Shown here: in pieces, positions 53,520 to 62,412 of the stretch
Numbering within the stretch: position 1 is the first letter of the stretch
How the letters are laid out: each line of letters opens with the position of its first letter
Source: Psychroserpens luteolus
GTDB taxonomy: Bacteria > Bacteroidota > Bacteroidia > Flavobacteriales > Flavobacteriaceae
Reading direction: 5' to 3'
Length of the DNA stretch: 64,000 bases
Assembly (NCBI RefSeq): GCF_021032705.1
Contig: NZ_JAHVXI010000004.1
Location: 62,001-126,000 of the forward strand
Translations under genes and position numbers: made by a program
Notes under the pieces: generated by a model
Told to the model about the DNA's origin: nothing
Seen by the model: the letters and a program-made list of their open reading frames with translations, nothing else
Database searches by the model: none

Positions 53520-54914
53520 ATGAGTCGTAAAAAAGATATACATTTCGAGATTTCTGAACGTAAGATATTGTTACGTATTTTAGATGTTTGTCTTGTTCTT
53601 TTAGGCTTGTATGTTCTTGAACAATGTGTCGATTATGATTACCTAACTATTTCTCAAGAAAATATTGTTCCGCTCATCGTTTTAGCAATATATATTACCG
53701 TTTTTGGAACTATCTTTGAAATTTATGATCTTCAAAAGTCAAGTAAGTTAGATGTCACATTCAGAAACATCGTATTAACCGCATCTACAACAGTACTATT
53801 TTATTTGTTGACACCAGTATTGACGCCCTTTCTACCAGAACAAAGATTACAAATAGTTTATTTTTATTTGATTATTATTACAACGATTTTTCTTTGGAGA
53901 TGGGCTTATATTGTATTTATATCGTCACCTAGATTTTATAAAAAAGTACTGCTAGTAGGAGAAATTTCTAATATTGAAAACATTATTAAGCCGCTTAATC
54001 AGTCAGATCCAAATTATAAGATTGTAGGTTTTATCAATTCTGAAACAGAATCTGAATCACCAATTAAATTCAAAGGTTTAAAAGAGTTTGAATCTAATGA
54101 GTTAATGAACGTGATCAAAAAAGAAAAAATTTCTGAAATATTGATTGCTAGCTATAATTCTGAAACCATAACTCCAGAAATATATCACGATCTTATAACG
54201 CTTTTAGATCAAGGGTTTACTATAAGGGAATATACCCAAGTATTTGAAGAAATCACATACCGTGTCCCAATTCAATTTGTGGGGAAAGACTTTTATAAAT
54301 ATTTCCCTTTTAGTAGAAGTAACCAAAACACGTTGTATCTCTTCTTTCACCGAACTTTTGATATTTTCTTTTCGATATTAGGTTTAGTTTTTGGCTTATG
54401 TATTTTGCCTATTATTTTCATCGGAAATTTGATTGCCAATAAAGGACCTCTCTTTTATTTTCAAGAACGTGTTGGTCAAAATGGAAAGTTATTTCAAATC
54501 GTCAAGCTTCGCAGTATGATTGTCAATGCCGAAACAAGTGGTGCGAAATGGGCTCAGAAAAATGACTCTAGAATCACAAAGTTTGGTATGTTTTTAAGAC
54601 GCTCTCGTATTGACGAGATTCCTCAATTTATTAATGTGTTGAGAGGAGATATGAGTATAATTGGACCACGTCCCGAACGTCCATTTTTTGTGAATGAACT
54701 CTCTCGAATCATTCCTTTCTATGAAACACGTCATATTGTAAAACCAGGACTTACTGGTTGGGCTCAAGTCAATACTCGCTATGGCTCATCTGTAGATGAT
54801 AGCCTTACAAAATTACAATACGATTTATTTTATATTAAACATAGAAGTGTTTTCTTAGATATAAATATTATCGTAAAAACACTAAGTACCATTTTATATT
54901 ATCGAGGACAATAA
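53520..54914 (+). CDS. Polyprenyl glycosylphosphotransferase, WcaJ/WbaP-like (long form)
   Basis: A 464-residue initiating enzyme with four N-terminal membrane segments (about residues 15-130), a Rossmann-like CoA-binding-type domain, a fifth hydrophobic helix (about 278-302) and a C-terminal phosphoglycosyltransferase domain. The blocks RVGQNGKLFQIVKLRSM, RRSRIDEIPQFINVLRGD, MSIIGPRPERP and KPGLTGWAQVNTRYG are all canonical. It loads a sugar-1-phosphate on undecaprenyl phosphate. A TATATTTA box (53492-53499) lies just upstream but without a good -33 element. It ends the locus, 7 bases from the convergent lnt gene. Confidence 0.95.
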   Translation: MSRKKDIHFEISERKILLRILDVCLVLLGLYVLEQCVDYDYLTISQENIVPLIVLAIYITVFGTIFEIYDLQKSSKLDVTFRNIVLTASTTVLFYLLTPVLTPFLPEQRLQIVYFYLIIITTIFLWRWAYIVFISSPRFYKKVLLVGEISNIENIIKPLNQSDPNYKIVGFINSETESESPIKFKGLKEFESNELMNVIKKEKISEILIASYNSETITPEIYHDLITLLDQGFTIREYTQVFEEITYRVPIQFVGKDFYKYFPFSRSNQNTLYLFFHRTFDIFFSILGLVFGLCILPIIFIGNLIANKGPLFYFQERVGQNGKLFQIVKLRSMIVNAETSGAKWAQKNDSRITKFGMFLRRSRIDEIPQFINVLRGDMSIIGPRPERPFFVNELSRIIPFYETRHIVKPGLTGWAQVNTRYGSSVDDSLTKLQYDLFYIKHRSVFLDINIIVKTLSTILYYRGQ

Positions 54915-54921
54915 ATAGTAG

Positions 54922-56514
54922 TTAGTACTTTTCCTTTTTTCTTCGGAAAAACCCAATCAAGAAGACAAAGATTAAAATAAAAATGCTAATTCTGGCAATA
55001 TAATCTCCTGCCTTAACATAAAATGTAATGTGATCATTAGTGGTAATTTGACCAGATAAAGCCCCTTTTTCATTGTAGGCTAGACTACTAGTAATCTCAC
55101 CTTTAGCATTTATAATTGCAGAAATACCAGTATTTGCACTTCTAGCAATATCTCTGCGCGTTTCAATAGCTCTTAATCGCGCATAACTCAAATGTTGCTT
55201 ATGGCCTTGTGTTTCATTCCACCAGGCATCATTGGTGATAATAGACAAAAAGTTAGCATTATTTCTTACATAACCCGTTACAAATTCACCATAAACAGAT
55301 TCATAGCAAATTATCGGTCCTACTTTGAAATTAGAATTTGACGATGTAAAAACACCTCTATTATCCTGAGTAGTTTTCATGGCAACTGTACCGCCAAGAT
55401 CAATCATAACATCACCCAGAATTGGTTTTAATATGCTTTGATATGGGAAGTTTTCAATACCGACAACTAATTTTGATTTATTGTATTGTTGGATCGAATC
55501 TGACGTGTTTATCAAAATAGCCGAGTTATAATCATCATACCATGTAGTTGTATTGTATTGATTAGTTTGCGAACGCACTTTAGTCTTGTCTTTAAATATG
55601 TCAATAAATGAGATGCCTACTAGTAAGTTCGTATTTGGGTGTTTTGTAACGTAGCCTTCAAGTCTGTTTCTCAATAAAGAGTTTTCAAATTGCTTCAGAC
55701 GTGTGCTTTCTGCTAAAAATGTTTCTGGAGCGATGACAAAATCTGTAGAATCTGTCATCTTCGAATCTGCAAGCTCTTTTAACAGGTCTAAAAACTTCAT
55801 ATTGGTCATGTCATACTTTTCAGAATAAGGATCAATATTAGGCTGTAATGCTATGATATTTACAGTTTCGCCTTTATGAGAATAGGTATTATAGATGACT
55901 AATGAAATTCCAATTGGAATACTAATAAGAGCAGCACATTTTAATAAAGTTGATTTTACTACTGCTTTAGACTTTTCTTTTTGATATGAGAGTACACCTT
56001 TAAAAACAATGACGTTTAATATCCAAACCCAAAGGGTGCCTCCAAAAGTTCCTGTATACTCATACCACTGTATCCATGTAATAAATTCTGAAAAACCATT
56101 ACCTAAATTCAACCAAGGCCAAGAAAATTCCCATCCAAGATGTAGTTTCTCAAAGCTAATCCACAGTGCAACTAAAAACAATAGTGCTCGGTTTTGCGAT
56201 TGTCTTTTTGCATACTTATGATAGAGTAATAGTAAGGTTGCCATAAGCGCTGTATTAACAAAAACAGCAAAACAAGCACCAAATAAACTGGCATGTCTTA
56301 ACCAGCTAGTTGTTGTAATGTTCCAAATAAAAAAAGCGAGATAGGCGAGTCCAAATATGGCCAGTCCTTTACGTTTCGTATCAGAGAGTCTTAATTGCCG
56401 TTCGGCGAGTAGGAGCGGCACAAAACCTATAAAAAGCAGCAGTGGGAACCCATAGGTTGGCCAGCCTAAAGCTAAGAGTACTCCTGAAATTATGACGAGT
56501 AAAATTCGGTTCAC
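54922..56514 (-). CDS. lnt: Apolipoprotein N-acyltransferase
   Basis: The inner-membrane enzyme that adds the third acyl chain to the N-terminal cysteine of lipoproteins. The 530-residue protein has about seven hydrophobic segments, then a carbon-nitrogen hydrolase domain with the catalytic Glu in DFVIAPETFLAE and the Cys in GPIICYESVYGE, followed by SIITNDAWW and TRRDIARSANTG, all family hallmarks. The ATG overlaps the stop region of the upstream PorV2-like gene by one base, so the two form an operon. Confidence 0.96.
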   Translation of the reverse strand: MNRILLVIISGVLLALGWPTYGFPLLLFIGFVPLLLAERQLRLSDTKRKGLAIFGLAYLAFFIWNITTTSWLRHASLFGACFAVFVNTALMATLLLLYHKYAKRQSQNRALLFLVALWISFEKLHLGWEFSWPWLNLGNGFSEFITWIQWYEYTGTFGGTLWVWILNVIVFKGVLSYQKEKSKAVVKSTLLKCAALISIPIGISLVIYNTYSHKGETVNIIALQPNIDPYSEKYDMTNMKFLDLLKELADSKMTDSTDFVIAPETFLAESTRLKQFENSLLRNRLEGYVTKHPNTNLLVGISFIDIFKDKTKVRSQTNQYNTTTWYDDYNSAILINTSDSIQQYNKSKLVVGIENFPYQSILKPILGDVMIDLGGTVAMKTTQDNRGVFTSSNSNFKVGPIICYESVYGEFVTGYVRNNANFLSIITNDAWWNETQGHKQHLSYARLRAIETRRDIARSANTGISAIINAKGEITSSLAYNEKGALSGQITTNDHITFYVKAGDYIARISIFILIFVFLIGFFRRKKEKY

Positions 56515-57578
56515 TATCTAAAGATACTAAAATCGAGTTTTAATGAAAATACATTTGAATATAAAGCAGCGCTTTGGTCTCCAATATCAGTAAAGGCATA
56601 ATCCAATTGAATACCTCTATATTTAAAACCTAGCCCTAAACTTGGTTGAAAAGTTAGGTTTTCAGAATTATCAATTTGCAATTCATTTTGAAAATTACCA
56701 ACTCCAGCTCTAAGGAACACGAGGTCTGTGTACCCAAATTCTAATCCTATCGCTGGATTTACACTGGCAAAAGAGGTAGATACAATATCGTTGTTTTCTT
56801 CAAATCTTACATTAAGATCAAATGATGTTAATAAGGAGTAATCGTAATGAAATATAAATTTCTTTGAAATTCCAATTTGCAATTTTGGAATGGTAAGTTC
56901 TGTTTTTTCAGGAACTGTTTGGTTTTGTCCCTCTATAGCATTTTGAATATCTGCCAGTTTATCGTCATCAAAGGACCAAGCATTGAATGTAGTCGTAATG
57001 TCTCTTGCCATGATTCCAAATTTCCAATCATTTCGAGTTTCAAACTGAATACCTGCATCTAATCCAAACCCCCAAGAATTTGCAAAATCCCCAATAATAC
57101 GACGTACTAACTTTGCATTTACACCATAACTTAAACCATCAAGCGGTAATTTTCTAGCATAAGAAAAAGTTAAGGCATAATCTGCTGTAGAGAATAAACT
57201 CACACGATCATAATTAATGTTTCCTTGATCATCTATTAATTGTGTGGTATCTAAAATATCATCCACTCCAAATCTAATAAGTGATAAAGCAATAGCACTT
57301 CTATCATCTAAAGGCTTAGCAAAAGCGATATAGTTATAGTTGGCAATATTTGCAAAATAGCTCGAGTGTAAGAGTGCCAATTGGTTGTCTTCAAGATGAA
57401 CTAATCCAGCGGGATTCCAATACCCTGAGTTCACATCGGCAGTATGAGAAACCACACTATTACTCATACCTAGAGCAGCTGCATCCACACCAATATTTAA
57501 AAATTCATTTGAATATTTGGTCTGAGCAGTGCAAAAAAAAGTAATCAAAGTCGAGACAATGAATAAGTATTTTTTCAA
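56514..57578 (-). CDS. PorV/PorQ-family outer-membrane beta-barrel, putative PorV2
   Basis: An outer-membrane barrel of the FadL-like PorV/PorQ type linked to the type IX secretion system. After the signal peptide come NIGVDAAALGMSNSVVS and NSGYWNPAGLVHL, the usual opening of the family, then alternating beta strands ending in an aromatic strand (LKLDFSIFR). Placement directly upstream of lnt fits the flavobacterial PorV2 group. I chose the TTG at 57578 (KKYLFIVSTLITFFCTAQ signal); a GTG at 57617 would lie upstream of a CATCTTTG promoter-like box at 57602-57595. The start remains uncertain. Confidence 0.8.
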   Translation of the reverse strand: MKKYLFIVSTLITFFCTAQTKYSNEFLNIGVDAAALGMSNSVVSHTADVNSGYWNPAGLVHLEDNQLALLHSSYFANIANYNYIAFAKPLDDRSAIALSLIRFGVDDILDTTQLIDDQGNINYDRVSLFSTADYALTFSYARKLPLDGLSYGVNAKLVRRIIGDFANSWGFGLDAGIQFETRNDWKFGIMARDITTTFNAWSFDDDKLADIQNAIEGQNQTVPEKTELTIPKLQIGISKKFIFHYDYSLLTSFDLNVRFEENNDIVSTSFASVNPAIGLEFGYTDLVFLRAGVGNFQNELQIDNSENLTFQPSLGLGFKYRGIQLDYAFTDIGDQSAALYSNVFSLKLDFSIFR

Positions 57579-57654
57579 CAGCAAAATTTTTTTACAAAGA
57601 TGCACATTATTTTTCACCTATTAAACTGTAAATAACACTAGATATTGTGCATGT

Positions 57655-57687
57655 TTTGTGTTTGTCGTAAATAGTTTGCTATTTTTA
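57655..57687 (+). promoter_or_regulatory. Possible promoter of pssA
   Basis: TTTG at 57655-57658, a 21-base spacer and TATTTTTA at 57680-57687 approximate the TTTG/TAnnTTTG consensus, 15 bases before the pssA ATG. A second TTTG at 57661 would give a 15-base spacer. The leader would be very short. Confidence 0.4.
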
Positions 57688-57701
57688 CACAAATCTTATT
57701 T

Positions 57702-58445
57702 ATGTCTGTGAAAAAATACATTCCTAATTTTATCACCTTACTTAATTTACTCTGTGGAAGTATTGCCGTTATTTTTGCTGTACACAATAACTTTATTGCA
57801 GCATCGGCTTTTGTTTTTCTTGGTATTTTCTTTGACTTTTTTGATGGATTGGCAGCGAGAAAACTCAATGTGCAAAGTGCTTTAGGTGTACAATTAGATT
57901 CGCTGGCAGATATGGTCACTAGTGGGCTGGTGCCAGGTATTGTAATGTATAAGCTTATAGCAATGAGTATTAATGCTCCCGAGGTAATTACACAAAAGGA
58001 GTGGAATGCTAGCTTTAACTTTAGTGATTTACATATAGCGCCTCTTGCGCTCATAGGTTTATGTATTACGTTAGCTTCGGCATATCGTCTGGCCAAATTT
58101 AATATTGATGAAGACCAGCAAAGCTATTTTAAAGGCTTGCCAACACCAGCAAATGCATTACTCATTTTATCTTTGCCGCTAATCATAGAGTTTCAAAACA
58201 GTAGTTTCGCTACAACCCTTATTTTGAATCAATGGTTTTTAATTGCTTTTACTGTGTTAAGTTGTTATCTACTCAATTCGAATATTAAATTGTTTGCTTT
58301 AAAATTTAAAGATTTCAGTTTTGCTAATAATAAGTTCAGATATTTACTTATTGTCTCTACAATAGTACTATTGGCTTTTTTACATTTTTTAGCAATTCCA
58401 ATAATTATCATCTTGTACATCATTTTATCTCTAATTAAAAAATAA
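57702..58445 (+). CDS. pssA: CDP-diacylglycerol-serine O-phosphatidyltransferase
   Basis: A 247-residue membrane enzyme of the CDP-alcohol phosphatidyltransferase family. The signature DG-x2-AR-x8-G-x3-D-x3-D is complete: FFDGLAARKLNVQSALG followed by VQLDSLADM. The opening KKYIPNFITLLNLLCGSIA and the length fit the PssA type that makes phosphatidylserine, the precursor of phosphatidylethanolamine. The terC-like gene follows after 10 bases. Confidence 0.92.
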   Translation: MSVKKYIPNFITLLNLLCGSIAVIFAVHNNFIAASAFVFLGIFFDFFDGLAARKLNVQSALGVQLDSLADMVTSGLVPGIVMYKLIAMSINAPEVITQKEWNASFNFSDLHIAPLALIGLCITLASAYRLAKFNIDEDQQSYFKGLPTPANALLILSLPLIIEFQNSSFATTLILNQWFLIAFTVLSCYLLNSNIKLFALKFKDFSFANNKFRYLLIVSTIVLLAFLHFLAIPIIIILYIILSLIKK

Positions 58446-58455
58446 CCAATTACTC

Positions 58456-59289
58456 ATGTTAGAAATTATTTTCACGCTATTAATGCTTGTTATGTTGCAG
58501 GCTGTATTAGGATTTGATAATCTGCTTTACATTTCATTAGAATCTAAAAAGGCACCGATATCTGATCAAAAACGAGTTAGAAAAGTTGGGATACTAATAG
58601 CAATCGTACTTAGGATTGTTTTGCTATTTGTTTTGGTATCTATAATTGAATTTTTTCAAGAGCCATTTTCATTTATGACAGGAAAAATAGAAAACGTACT
58701 CGATTTCGCGTTTAATGGTCATAGTTTGATTGTTTTAGCAGGAGGCGGTTTTATAATTTATACAGCTATAAAAGAAATTTGGCATATGATTGGTAAAGCA
58801 GATTTGCACGATGACGTAGGAGAAGATTCAAAAAGCAGAAAATCGGCTAATGCTGTAATTACGAGTATTGTTATAATGAATTTAGTATTCTCTTTTGATT
58901 CTATTTTAGCAGCAATTGGCTTAACTAACGAAATAGAAAATTCGACAACAGCTTTTATTGTAATGGCTATAGCTATTGTTGTGAGCGGACTTTTAATGCT
59001 GTTATTAGCAGATAAAATTTCGACATTTTTAGCAAAAAATAGAATGTATGAAGTGTTAGGGTTATTTATCTTATTTATTGTTGGTATTATGTTAGTTACC
59101 GAAGGTGGTCACTTAGCACACTTAAAGATCTTCGGAAATGAGATTGTTCCAATGAGTAAAACAACATTCTATTTTGTGATTGCTGTTTTGGTGGTTACAG
59201 ACATTGTTCAAGGTCGCTACCAAAAAAGATTAATAGCAGAACAACAACATATTGAATCGCATTCTAAAACTAAAAAAGAAGACGCATAA
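58456..59289 (+). CDS. TerC family integral membrane protein
   Basis: A 277-residue membrane protein with about seven hydrophobic segments and the TerC acidic motifs: LGFDNLLYISL in the first half and NLVFSFDSILAAIG in the second, where the Asp residues are thought to bind metal ions. TerC proteins are linked to tellurite resistance and, in better studied cases, to manganese export for secreted enzymes. The C-terminus is short and polar. It lies between pssA and a LURP-one-like gene on the same strand, 10 and 9 bases apart, so all three are probably one operon. Confidence 0.92.
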   Translation: MLEIIFTLLMLVMLQAVLGFDNLLYISLESKKAPISDQKRVRKVGILIAIVLRIVLLFVLVSIIEFFQEPFSFMTGKIENVLDFAFNGHSLIVLAGGGFIIYTAIKEIWHMIGKADLHDDVGEDSKSRKSANAVITSIVIMNLVFSFDSILAAIGLTNEIENSTTAFIVMAIAIVVSGLLMLLLADKISTFLAKNRMYEVLGLFILFIVGIMLVTEGGHLAHLKIFGNEIVPMSKTTFYFVIAVLVVTDIVQGRYQKRLIAEQQHIESHSKTKKEDA

Positions 59290-59298
59290 ATCATATAT

Positions 59299-59895
59299 AT
59301 GAAAGACTTACAATTCCCCATTAATTTCACATTTAATGTGACCACAATTTCTAATGATTTTACAGCAACAGATGCTTCTGGTAGAACTATTGCCTATGTC
59401 AGACAGAAAATGTTCAAACTTAAAGAAGACATCAATATCTATAATAATGAGAACAAGAGTAATCTTACACATAACATCAAAGCCGATAAATGGATCGATT
59501 TTTCTGCAGCATATAGTATGAAAGATGCTCAAGGAAATGAGATAGGTAAAATTGCTAGAAAAGGTTGGGCTTCCATTTGGAAAGCACATTATGAGCTTAT
59601 AGATCAGCACCAGAAGTTACAATATCATATTAGAGAAGATAACGCTTGGGTGAAGGTATTAGATGGTGTTTTGGGTCAGATACCACTAATTGGTGGGTTT
59701 ACAGGCTACTTATTCAATCCTAGTTACACTGTAAGTGATTTAAAAGGACAAGCTGTTTGTCAATTAAAAAAAGAAGCATCATTCTTTGGAAGAAAATTTA
59801 AACTCTCAAAGCTTAAACCTATAGATAATGACGACGATGAACGTATCATCTTAGGCTTTATGATGATGGTATTGTTAGAAAGACGTAGAGGATAA
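59299..59895 (+). CDS. LURP-one-related (tubby-like fold) protein
   Basis: A 198-residue soluble protein with alternating beta strands and a late glycine-rich hydrophobic hairpin (about residues 122-140), the pattern of LURP-one/scramblase-like beta barrels. Segments such as FTATDASGRTIAYVRQK and AYSMKDAQGNEIGKIARKG show the repeated 'D-x-x-G-x-x-I' turns of this fold. The biological role in bacteria is unknown. It sits at the end of the pssA-terC run. Confidence 0.7.
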   Translation: MKDLQFPINFTFNVTTISNDFTATDASGRTIAYVRQKMFKLKEDINIYNNENKSNLTHNIKADKWIDFSAAYSMKDAQGNEIGKIARKGWASIWKAHYELIDQHQKLQYHIREDNAWVKVLDGVLGQIPLIGGFTGYLFNPSYTVSDLKGQAVCQLKKEASFFGRKFKLSKLKPIDNDDDERIILGFMMMVLLERRRG

Positions 59896-59954
59896 AGTGA
59901 TAAGAAACGCAGCTGTTTTACTGATGTTTATAGTGGTTGAAAACTAAAAGGATT

Positions 59955-60374
59955 ATGAAAAAAATATTAATTGTTTCGGTATTGTTACTTGTTGTGAGCT
60001 TTGTTAAAGCTCAAACACTTCAATCACATAATTATAGTACTATTGGTTATATAAAAAAAGATGGTACAATCCAAAATAGCAGTTATTCAACTATTGGTTA
60101 TATAAAAGATAACGGGACCATCCAAAACAGTAGTTATTCGACTATTGGTTATATAAAAGATAACGGAACCGTCCAAGATAATAGCTATTCTACATTAGGT
60201 TACATAAAAAAAGACGGAACTGTTCAAAATAATAGCTACTCAACCATCGGTTACATAAAAAACGATGGGACTGTGCAAGACAATAGTTATTCTACTATTG
60301 GTTATGCTAAGGGAATCAAAAAAGAATGGGCTGCTATCACATTCTTCTTTTTCGATTTTAACCAACAGAATTGA
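59955..60374 (+). CDS. Small exported protein of 17-residue tandem repeats
   Basis: From the ATG at 59955 the product has 139 residues: a signal peptide (MKKILIVSVLLLVVSFVKAQ), five full copies of a 17-residue unit and a partial sixth, then a hydrophobic aromatic tail with AAITFFFFDF. The unit is roughly SYSTIGYIKxDGTxQNx, with Tyr, Gly and Asp-Gly turns, which suggests a beta-solenoid or stacked-hairpin structure. Proteins of this look are found in other Bacteroidetes but have no known function. A TTG at 59937 would add six residues before the signal and is unlikely. Confidence 0.8.
   Translation: MKKILIVSVLLLVVSFVKAQTLQSHNYSTIGYIKKDGTIQNSSYSTIGYIKDNGTIQNSSYSTIGYIKDNGTVQDNSYSTLGYIKKDGTVQNNSYSTIGYIKNDGTVQDNSYSTIGYAKGIKKEWAAITFFFFDFNQQN
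60030..60311 (+). repeat. 51-base coding tandem repeat
   Basis: Units begin at 60030, 60081, 60132, 60183, 60234 and (partial) 60285. They diverge at third codon positions while the protein repeat stays nearly constant, so the protein sequence is under selection. Confidence 0.9.
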
Positions 60375-60442
60375 ATTAAAAAAATGTGTGATTTCGTTAA
60401 AATAGAAACGAGTTTTAATGACATGTAATCATTAAATAATGT

Positions 60443-61186
60443 TTAGAACTCTAGCTTCTTTTTGCGCAGTTCGAAGTTTTGACCTAGATATACTTTACGC
60501 ACCATTTCATCACTAGCCAACTCTTCTGGGACTCCAGCTTTAAGAATGCTTCCTTCAAACATCAAATAGGTTCTATCGGTAATGGCCAGTGTTTCTTGTA
60601 CATTATGATCTGTAATCAAAATACCAATATTTTTCTTTTTAAGTTGTGCAACAATACGTTGAATGTCTTCAACAGCAACTGGGTCAACACCAGCAAAAGG
60701 TTCATCCAAAAGAATAAAATCTGGATCTGTGGCAAGTGCACGTGCGATTTCGGTACGACGACGCTCTCCACCAGACAAAAGGTCACCTCTATTTTTTCTA
60801 ATATGACCTAAACTAAATTCATCAATCAAGGATTCCATTTTCCTTTCTTGCTCTTTCTTACTCAATTTGGTCATTTGAAGTACACTCAAAATATTATCTT
60901 CAATACTCAATTTTCTAAATACTGAAGCCTCTTGTGCGAGATATCCAATACCGTTTTGAGCACGCTTATACATTGGATAATTTGTAATGTCTGTGCCTTC
61001 TAAAAAAATGTTTCCGCCATTTGGTTTTATTAAACCAACTATCATATAGAAAGAAGTGGTTTTACCTGCTCCATTCGGACCTAGCAATCCAACGATTTCT
61101 CCTTGCTTTACTTCAAGAGAAACGTCTTTTACAACTTTTCGCCCGCTATAGGACTTCATTAGATTTTTGGCTTTTAATGTCTTCAT
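60443..61186 (-). CDS. lptB: LPS export ABC transporter ATP-binding protein LptB
   Basis: ATPase of the LptB2FG complex that extracts lipopolysaccharide from the inner membrane. The 247-residue protein has Walker [12 protein letters not shown], the LptB-typical [17 protein letters not shown] segment with Q-loop, signature [16 protein letters not shown], and Walker [14 protein letters not shown]. The last gene of the leftward kdsD-tatC group, 52 bases after the AhpD-like gene. The 3' ends of this gene and of the repeat-protein gene face each other with 68 bases between. Confidence 0.97.
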   Translation of the reverse strand: MKTLKAKNLMKSYSGRKVVKDVSLEVKQGEIVGLLGPNGAGKTTSFYMIVGLIKPNGGNIFLEGTDITNYPMYKRAQNGIGYLAQEASVFRKLSIEDNILSVLQMTKLSKKEQERKMESLIDEFSLGHIRKNRGDLLSGGERRRTEIARALATDPDFILLDEPFAGVDPVAVEDIQRIVAQLKKKNIGILITDHNVQETLAITDRTYLMFEGSILKAGVPEELASDEMVRKVYLGQNFELRKKKLEF

Positions 61187-61238
61187 AAACGCTAAAATAG
61201 CAAATTCAAAATGACTCGCTTTTTAATTTATTAAAAGT

Positions 61239-61586
61239 TTAACTCTGAGATTCTAAGGCATCCCAATATTCATAGGCTTTGCGTAAATGTGGGATAACAA
61301 TTGTTCCTCCTACCAAAGTAGCAATACTCAAGGCTTCGACAACTTCCTCTTTATTTAGACCAGTTTTGTAGCTAGATTCCAAATGATATTTGATGCAATC
61401 ATCACAACGCAATACTGTAGATGCTACCAACCCCAAAAGTTCTTTAGTTTTTTTATCAAGTGCACCTTCGGCAAAGGCATTAGTATCTAGGTTAAATATA
61501 CGCTTGATAATTTTGTTGTTATCGGCGAGAATGGCCTCGTTCATCTTAGAACGATACGTGTTAAATTCAGAAACTGGATCAGACAT
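61239..61586 (-). CDS. Carboxymuconolactone decarboxylase family protein (AhpD-like)
   Basis: A 115-residue all-helical protein with the redox motif CDDC and a following conserved His (LRCDDCIKYHLES), then the helix EVVEALSIATLVGG. These are the AhpD-like hallmarks of the CMD family, whose members are often small peroxide-related reductases. The substrate is unknown. It overlaps tatC by 8 bases and is probably co-transcribed with it. Confidence 0.93.
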   Translation of the reverse strand: MSDPVSEFNTYRSKMNEAILADNNKIIKRIFNLDTNAFAEGALDKKTKELLGLVASTVLRCDDCIKYHLESSYKTGLNKEEVVEALSIATLVGGTIVIPHLRKAYEYWDALESQS

Positions 61587-62412
61587 TAGCTTTTTGTTTT
61601 TTATTTTGATTTTTTACAACAACTTTAGAAATGTAAATACTCACTTGATATAAAATTAATATAGGAATAGCCACAATAACTTGACTTGTTACGTCGGGAG
61701 GCGTTATGATTGCAGCTAAGATCAAAACAAGTACGAGTGCAAATTTTCGATACTTTCTCATAATCTTTGGAGTCACTAGTCCAATTTTAGTTAAAAAGAA
61801 AACTACGATTGGAAGTTCAAAAATGAAGCCAGCAGCTATTGATGATGACCTAACAGTTGAAATAAAGGAGCTCAAGTCAAATTCATTTGATACTTCTGTA
61901 CTTACTATAAAGTTTCCTAAGAAATTTATAGTAAGTGGAGTCACAACATAATATCCAAATAATACACCTAAGAAGAATAAAAAAGACGACGCTAAAATAA
62001 ATCCTCTCGAATGCTTACGTTCATTTGCATGTAAACCAGGACTGATAAACTTCCAAAATTGATAGATAATGTATGGAAAGGCTAGAATAAAACCTGCAAA
62101 AATAGAGGTCCATATAGCCGCCGAAAACTGACCAGATACACTGGGATTTTGAATTTTAAAAGGAAATTCAGCCGCACAGAACGTGGTGTCTTCTATTCCA
62201 ACCATTGTTGATATGTCGCACAACCATTGATAGGTTGGAAAGCTCATGCGTTTAGGAGCAAATATGATGTCTTCAAAAATAAAGTCACTAAATATAAATG
62301 CTACTGTGCCGCAAATTAATATTGCTACTGTAATACGTATTAAATGCCACCTTAAATCTTCAAGATGATCTAGAAAAGACATTTCCTTTTCTTCGGAATT
62401 CTTTTTTGCCAT
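61579..62412 (-). CDS. tatC: Twin-arginine translocase subunit TatC
   Basis: The receptor subunit that recognises twin-arginine signal peptides in the inner membrane. The 277-residue protein has six hydrophobic segments and the family motifs MSFLDHLEDLRWHLIRI at the N-terminus, FILAFPYIIYQFWKFISPGL, and VTPKIMRKYRKFALVLVLI near the C-terminal third. It overlaps kdsD by one base. TatA is not in the window. Confidence 0.96.
   Translation of the reverse strand: MAKKNSEEKEMSFLDHLEDLRWHLIRITVAILICGTVAFIFSDFIFEDIIFAPKRMSFPTYQWLCDISTMVGIEDTTFCAAEFPFKIQNPSVSGQFSAAIWTSIFAGFILAFPYIIYQFWKFISPGLHANERKHSRGFILASSFLFFLGVLFGYYVVTPLTINFLGNFIVSTEVSNEFDLSSFISTVRSSSIAAGFIFELPIVVFFLTKIGLVTPKIMRKYRKFALVLVLILAAIITPPDVTSQVIVAIPILILYQVSIYISKVVVKNQNKKQKANV

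Noticed and set aside
10155-54914. Mobile-element borders or insertion sequences explaining the large locus
   Set aside because: No transposase, integrase, tRNA or terminal repeats were seen at either edge. Gain by homologous exchange between conserved flanks is possible but not shown by the sequence.
57638-58096. 152-codon open frame on the minus strand opposite pssA
   Set aside because: It lies antisense to a clear pssA with full catalytic motif and shows no domain; it is a shadow frame.
60030-60311. Regular 51-base repeats as a CRISPR array
   Set aside because: The repeats are contiguous without unique spacers, in frame, and follow a signal peptide; they are coding.
60375-60442. Terminator in the gap between the repeat-protein gene and lptB
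   Set aside because: Only short 5-bp stems (TCGTT/AACGA, AATGA/TCATT) without T-runs; not convincing.
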